From Bacteroidota bacterium (GTDB taxonomy: Bacteria; Bacteroidota; Bacteroidia; Flavobacteriales; Weeksellaceae), in NCBI GenBank assembly GCA_023388015.1, contig JAEWHB010000058.1, forward strand, positions 1 through 8,056: a DNA stretch of 8,056 bases, read 5' to 3'. The notes beneath the pieces were generated by a model. The model was given only the letters and a program-made list of their open reading frames with translations. It had not been told where the DNA came from and searched no databases. Below, piece after piece: positions 6,310 through 8,056 of this stretch. The translations under genes were made by a program, and so were the position numbers. Every line of letters starts with the position of its first letter. The stretch's first letter is position 1.

Positions 6310-6317
6310 TACATTTG
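6310..6317 (+). promoter_or_regulatory. -7 promoter element of the M1-like gene
   Basis: TACATTTG matches TAnnTTTG exactly and ends 13 bases before the ATG at 6331, giving a leader of about ten bases. The only upstream TTG (6281-6283) is 26 bases away, longer than usual, so the -33 half is weak. Read-through from the Smr gene is also possible, since no terminator is seen in 6264-6330. Confidence 0.5.
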
Positions 6318-6330
6318 ACATTTGTCGGCA

Positions 6331-8056
6331 ATGGGAAAGTTTTATGCATGTTTTTTTGTGATTTTTTGTTTTGGAGTTTCATTTTCCCAGCATACCGATT
6401 CGATTTATCTCGATGTAAAACTCGATTCTACTCGTCACGAACTGCATGTAAAACAAGAATTTGTCCTTGTAAATCAATCTCCCAAAACGCTCACAGAAGT
6501 TTATTTACACGCCTGGGCAAATGCTTATTCGGGTAAACTTACCGTATTGAACAAAGTCAAACTTCAGGACCGAAAAGGCGCTTTGCATTTTTCGGAGCGG
6601 GAAGACCGCGGAGGAGCAAGAGATTTAATATTTTTGAATGATGAAAATGATACGATTCTTTACCAAGAACAAGAACGTGAATTCTTAAAAATTGAACTTG
6701 AAAAACCCTGGAAAAGAGGAGAAATCATCCGTCTGAAAGCAGAATATACCGTGAAAATTCCCTTTGATGCGGTAACGCGCTATGGACGAAGTGAGAAAGG
6801 AAATTATCTACTTAAATATTTCTTTCTACAACCCGCAACCCTGAATGCAAACGGAAAATGGGTACTTCAACATTACAAAGATTTTGAAGAACTTTCTGCT
6901 TATCCGTCTTATTATCAGTTGAAAATTGAGCATCCCGAAAATTATTTGATCTCAACCGATCTTGAAAAGAATGGAGAATTCTGGACGGCCGGAAATCTGG
7001 AACATTTTCGGATTTATTTAACCAAAAATACAGAAGAAAGACATTCTTATTCCGATGGATTTTCGGGGTTGAATGTAGATTTCGGCTTTGGTTATGACAG
7101 CATTGAAAAACCAATCATCGATTCGATTTTACCTGCTCAGATTCGATTTCTGAAAGAACATTTGGGAGAACTTCCTTCCGATAAATTATTCATTTCGTAC
7201 AAAACCAAAAAGGAACAGGAATATTTCGGGGTGGATGATTTGGATGCTTGGCTTTTTGAAGTGAAATTATTTACAGAAGAAGAAAAAAATGCACTGAAAT
7301 TATTTCAAATCCTGAGTTACGAATACATCGACCGACTTTTTTCGGTGAACAAAATCGAGGATCATTGGCTCAAAAACGGACTGCAATTTTACCTGATGAT
7401 GAAATATGTGGATGAAAATTTTCCCGTATTAAAACTCGCGGGACATCTGCCCGACAATATAAAACTGTTGGGAATTAAACCTTTGTATTTCTTTCACGCC
7501 GCCCGATTGAAAATGAACGACCGCTATAAATTGCTGTATCTCTATTTGGCGCGACAAAATTATGACCAGCCAATCAATACGCCATTTGATGAGTTGAGCA
7601 ATATGAACCAGATTGCGATGAGCGGTTTCAAAACCGGTTTGACTTTTTACCTGATCGACGAATACTTGGAAAATGGAACTTTCTACGAAATGGTTAAAAA
7701 TTTCAGTGAAGCAAATCGTGGAAAACATATTTCGCAAATGGATTTCAGGAATTACCTGATTGAAAATTCGCCCAAAGATTTAACTTGGTTTTTTGAGGAT
7801 TATATCGATAAAAATGACAAAATTAATTTCAAACTCGTCAATGCAAAAGAGACGGATCAGGATTTGGAAATTAAAATCAAAAACAAAACAGAATTTTCCG
7901 GTCCGTTTCAAATAGTGGCTTCCAAATCTGGAATTCCTGTGGCCGAAGAATGGTATGCATCCGCTGAAAAAACGACGATTGTTTCCTTTCCCAAAGGCGA
8001 TTATGACAAAATCGAACTCAACCCGGGGTATCTTTTTCCGGAATTTAACGACCGAG
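6331..8056 (+). CDS. Secreted M1-peptidase-like protein, predicted inactive; 3' end outside window
   Basis: An open frame of 575 codons runs from ATG 6331 off the window edge. A signal peptide (1-19, cleavage probably SFS/Q20) precedes an N-terminal domain like that of M1 aminopeptidases (EVYLHAWANAYSG at 56-68, the usual LHxxxNAY block). The region where M1 enzymes carry HExxH and a downstream WLNEG reads LSYEYIDRLF (328-337) and HWLKNGLQFYL (345-355). Both zinc-binding histidines appear replaced (Y330, D334) and the third ligand Glu is N349, while E331 remains. No HExxH occurs anywhere in the visible part. The helical block TWFFEDYI (485-492) and a beta-rich stretch follow. From memory, related flavobacterial proteins are much longer and end in a beta-barrel-like region, which would lie beyond the window. 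M1-like fold is likely; peptidase activity is unlikely. Confidence 0.72.
   Translation, partial: MGKFYACFFVIFCFGVSFSQHTDSIYLDVKLDSTRHELHVKQEFVLVNQSPKTLTEVYLHAWANAYSGKLTVLNKVKLQDRKGALHFSEREDRGGARDLIFLNDENDTILYQEQEREFLKIELEKPWKRGEIIRLKAEYTVKIPFDAVTRYGRSEKGNYLLKYFFLQPATLNANGKWVLQHYKDFEELSAYPSYYQLKIEHPENYLISTDLEKNGEFWTAGNLEHFRIYLTKNTEERHSYSDGFSGLNVDFGFGYDSIEKPIIDSILPAQIRFLKEHLGELPSDKLFISYKTKKEQEYFGVDDLDAWLFEVKLFTEEEKNALKLFQILSYEYIDRLFSVNKIEDHWLKNGLQFYLMMKYVDENFPVLKLAGHLPDNIKLLGIKPLYFFHAARLKMNDRYKLLYLYLARQNYDQPINTPFDELSNMNQIAMSGFKTGLTFYLIDEYLENGTFYEMVKNFSEANRGKHISQMDFRNYLIENSPKDLTWFFEDYIDKNDKINFKLVNAKETDQDLEIKIKNKTEFSGPFQIVASKSGIPVAEEWYASAEKTTIVSFPKGDYDKIELNPGYLFPEFNDR

Noticed and set aside
6812..7114. 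Minus-strand 100-codon frame inside the M1-like gene
   Set aside because: It is opposite a long continuous plus-strand frame with signal peptide and M1-like motifs; the composition is unlike a real protein.
7429..7737. Minus-strand 102-codon frame inside the M1-like gene
   Set aside because: The same reasoning applies: it is a shadow of the plus-strand coding sequence, with no promoter or family features.

Overview
The window reads as chromosomal DNA of a flavobacterium (Bacteroidota), plausibly from the Chryseobacterium/Weeksellaceae side, although the exact genus cannot be fixed by reading alone. The reasons are a Bacteroidota-type RpoC C-terminus followed directly by a DUF3467 gene, promoters of the Bacteroidota form (TTTG, about 20 bases, TAnnTTTG), a type IX secretion (T9SS) C-terminal sorting domain, and a lipoprotein with an acidic stretch after the lipid-attached cysteine, like the flavobacterial surface-export signal.

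Layout. Bases 1-1153 (+) hold the 3' end of rpoC and a one-base-overlapping small DUF3467 gene, closed by a strong hairpin terminator. Bases 1154-1519 contain no gene; they hold that terminator, a MITE-like palindromic repeat of about 117 bp, and a promoter. Bases 1520-2824 (+) encode a lipoylated 2-oxo acid dehydrogenase E2 subunit without E1 or E3 neighbours. A bidirectional terminator separates it from a convergent two-gene minus-strand operon. In transcription order this operon encodes a diheme c-type cytochrome lipoprotein (4537-5646) and a T9SS-secreted FG-GAP/ASPIC protein (2912-4519) with seven calcium-loop repeats. A short divergent control region (5647-5765) carries a perfect 10-bp inverted repeat. 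It separates this operon from a plus-strand Smr-domain protein (5766-6263). The Smr gene is followed by an M1-peptidase-like secreted protein (6331 to the window edge) whose zinc-binding residues appear to be replaced.

How they fit together. The rpoC and E2 parts are ordinary housekeeping. The unusual part is the envelope-directed set from 2912 onwards: a probably surface-exposed diheme lipoprotein paired with a T9SS-exported propeller-like protein, and nearby a predicted catalytically dead M1-type protein. The cytochrome/ASPIC pair is the best candidate here for an undescribed functional unit; its substrate or partner cannot be read from the sequence.
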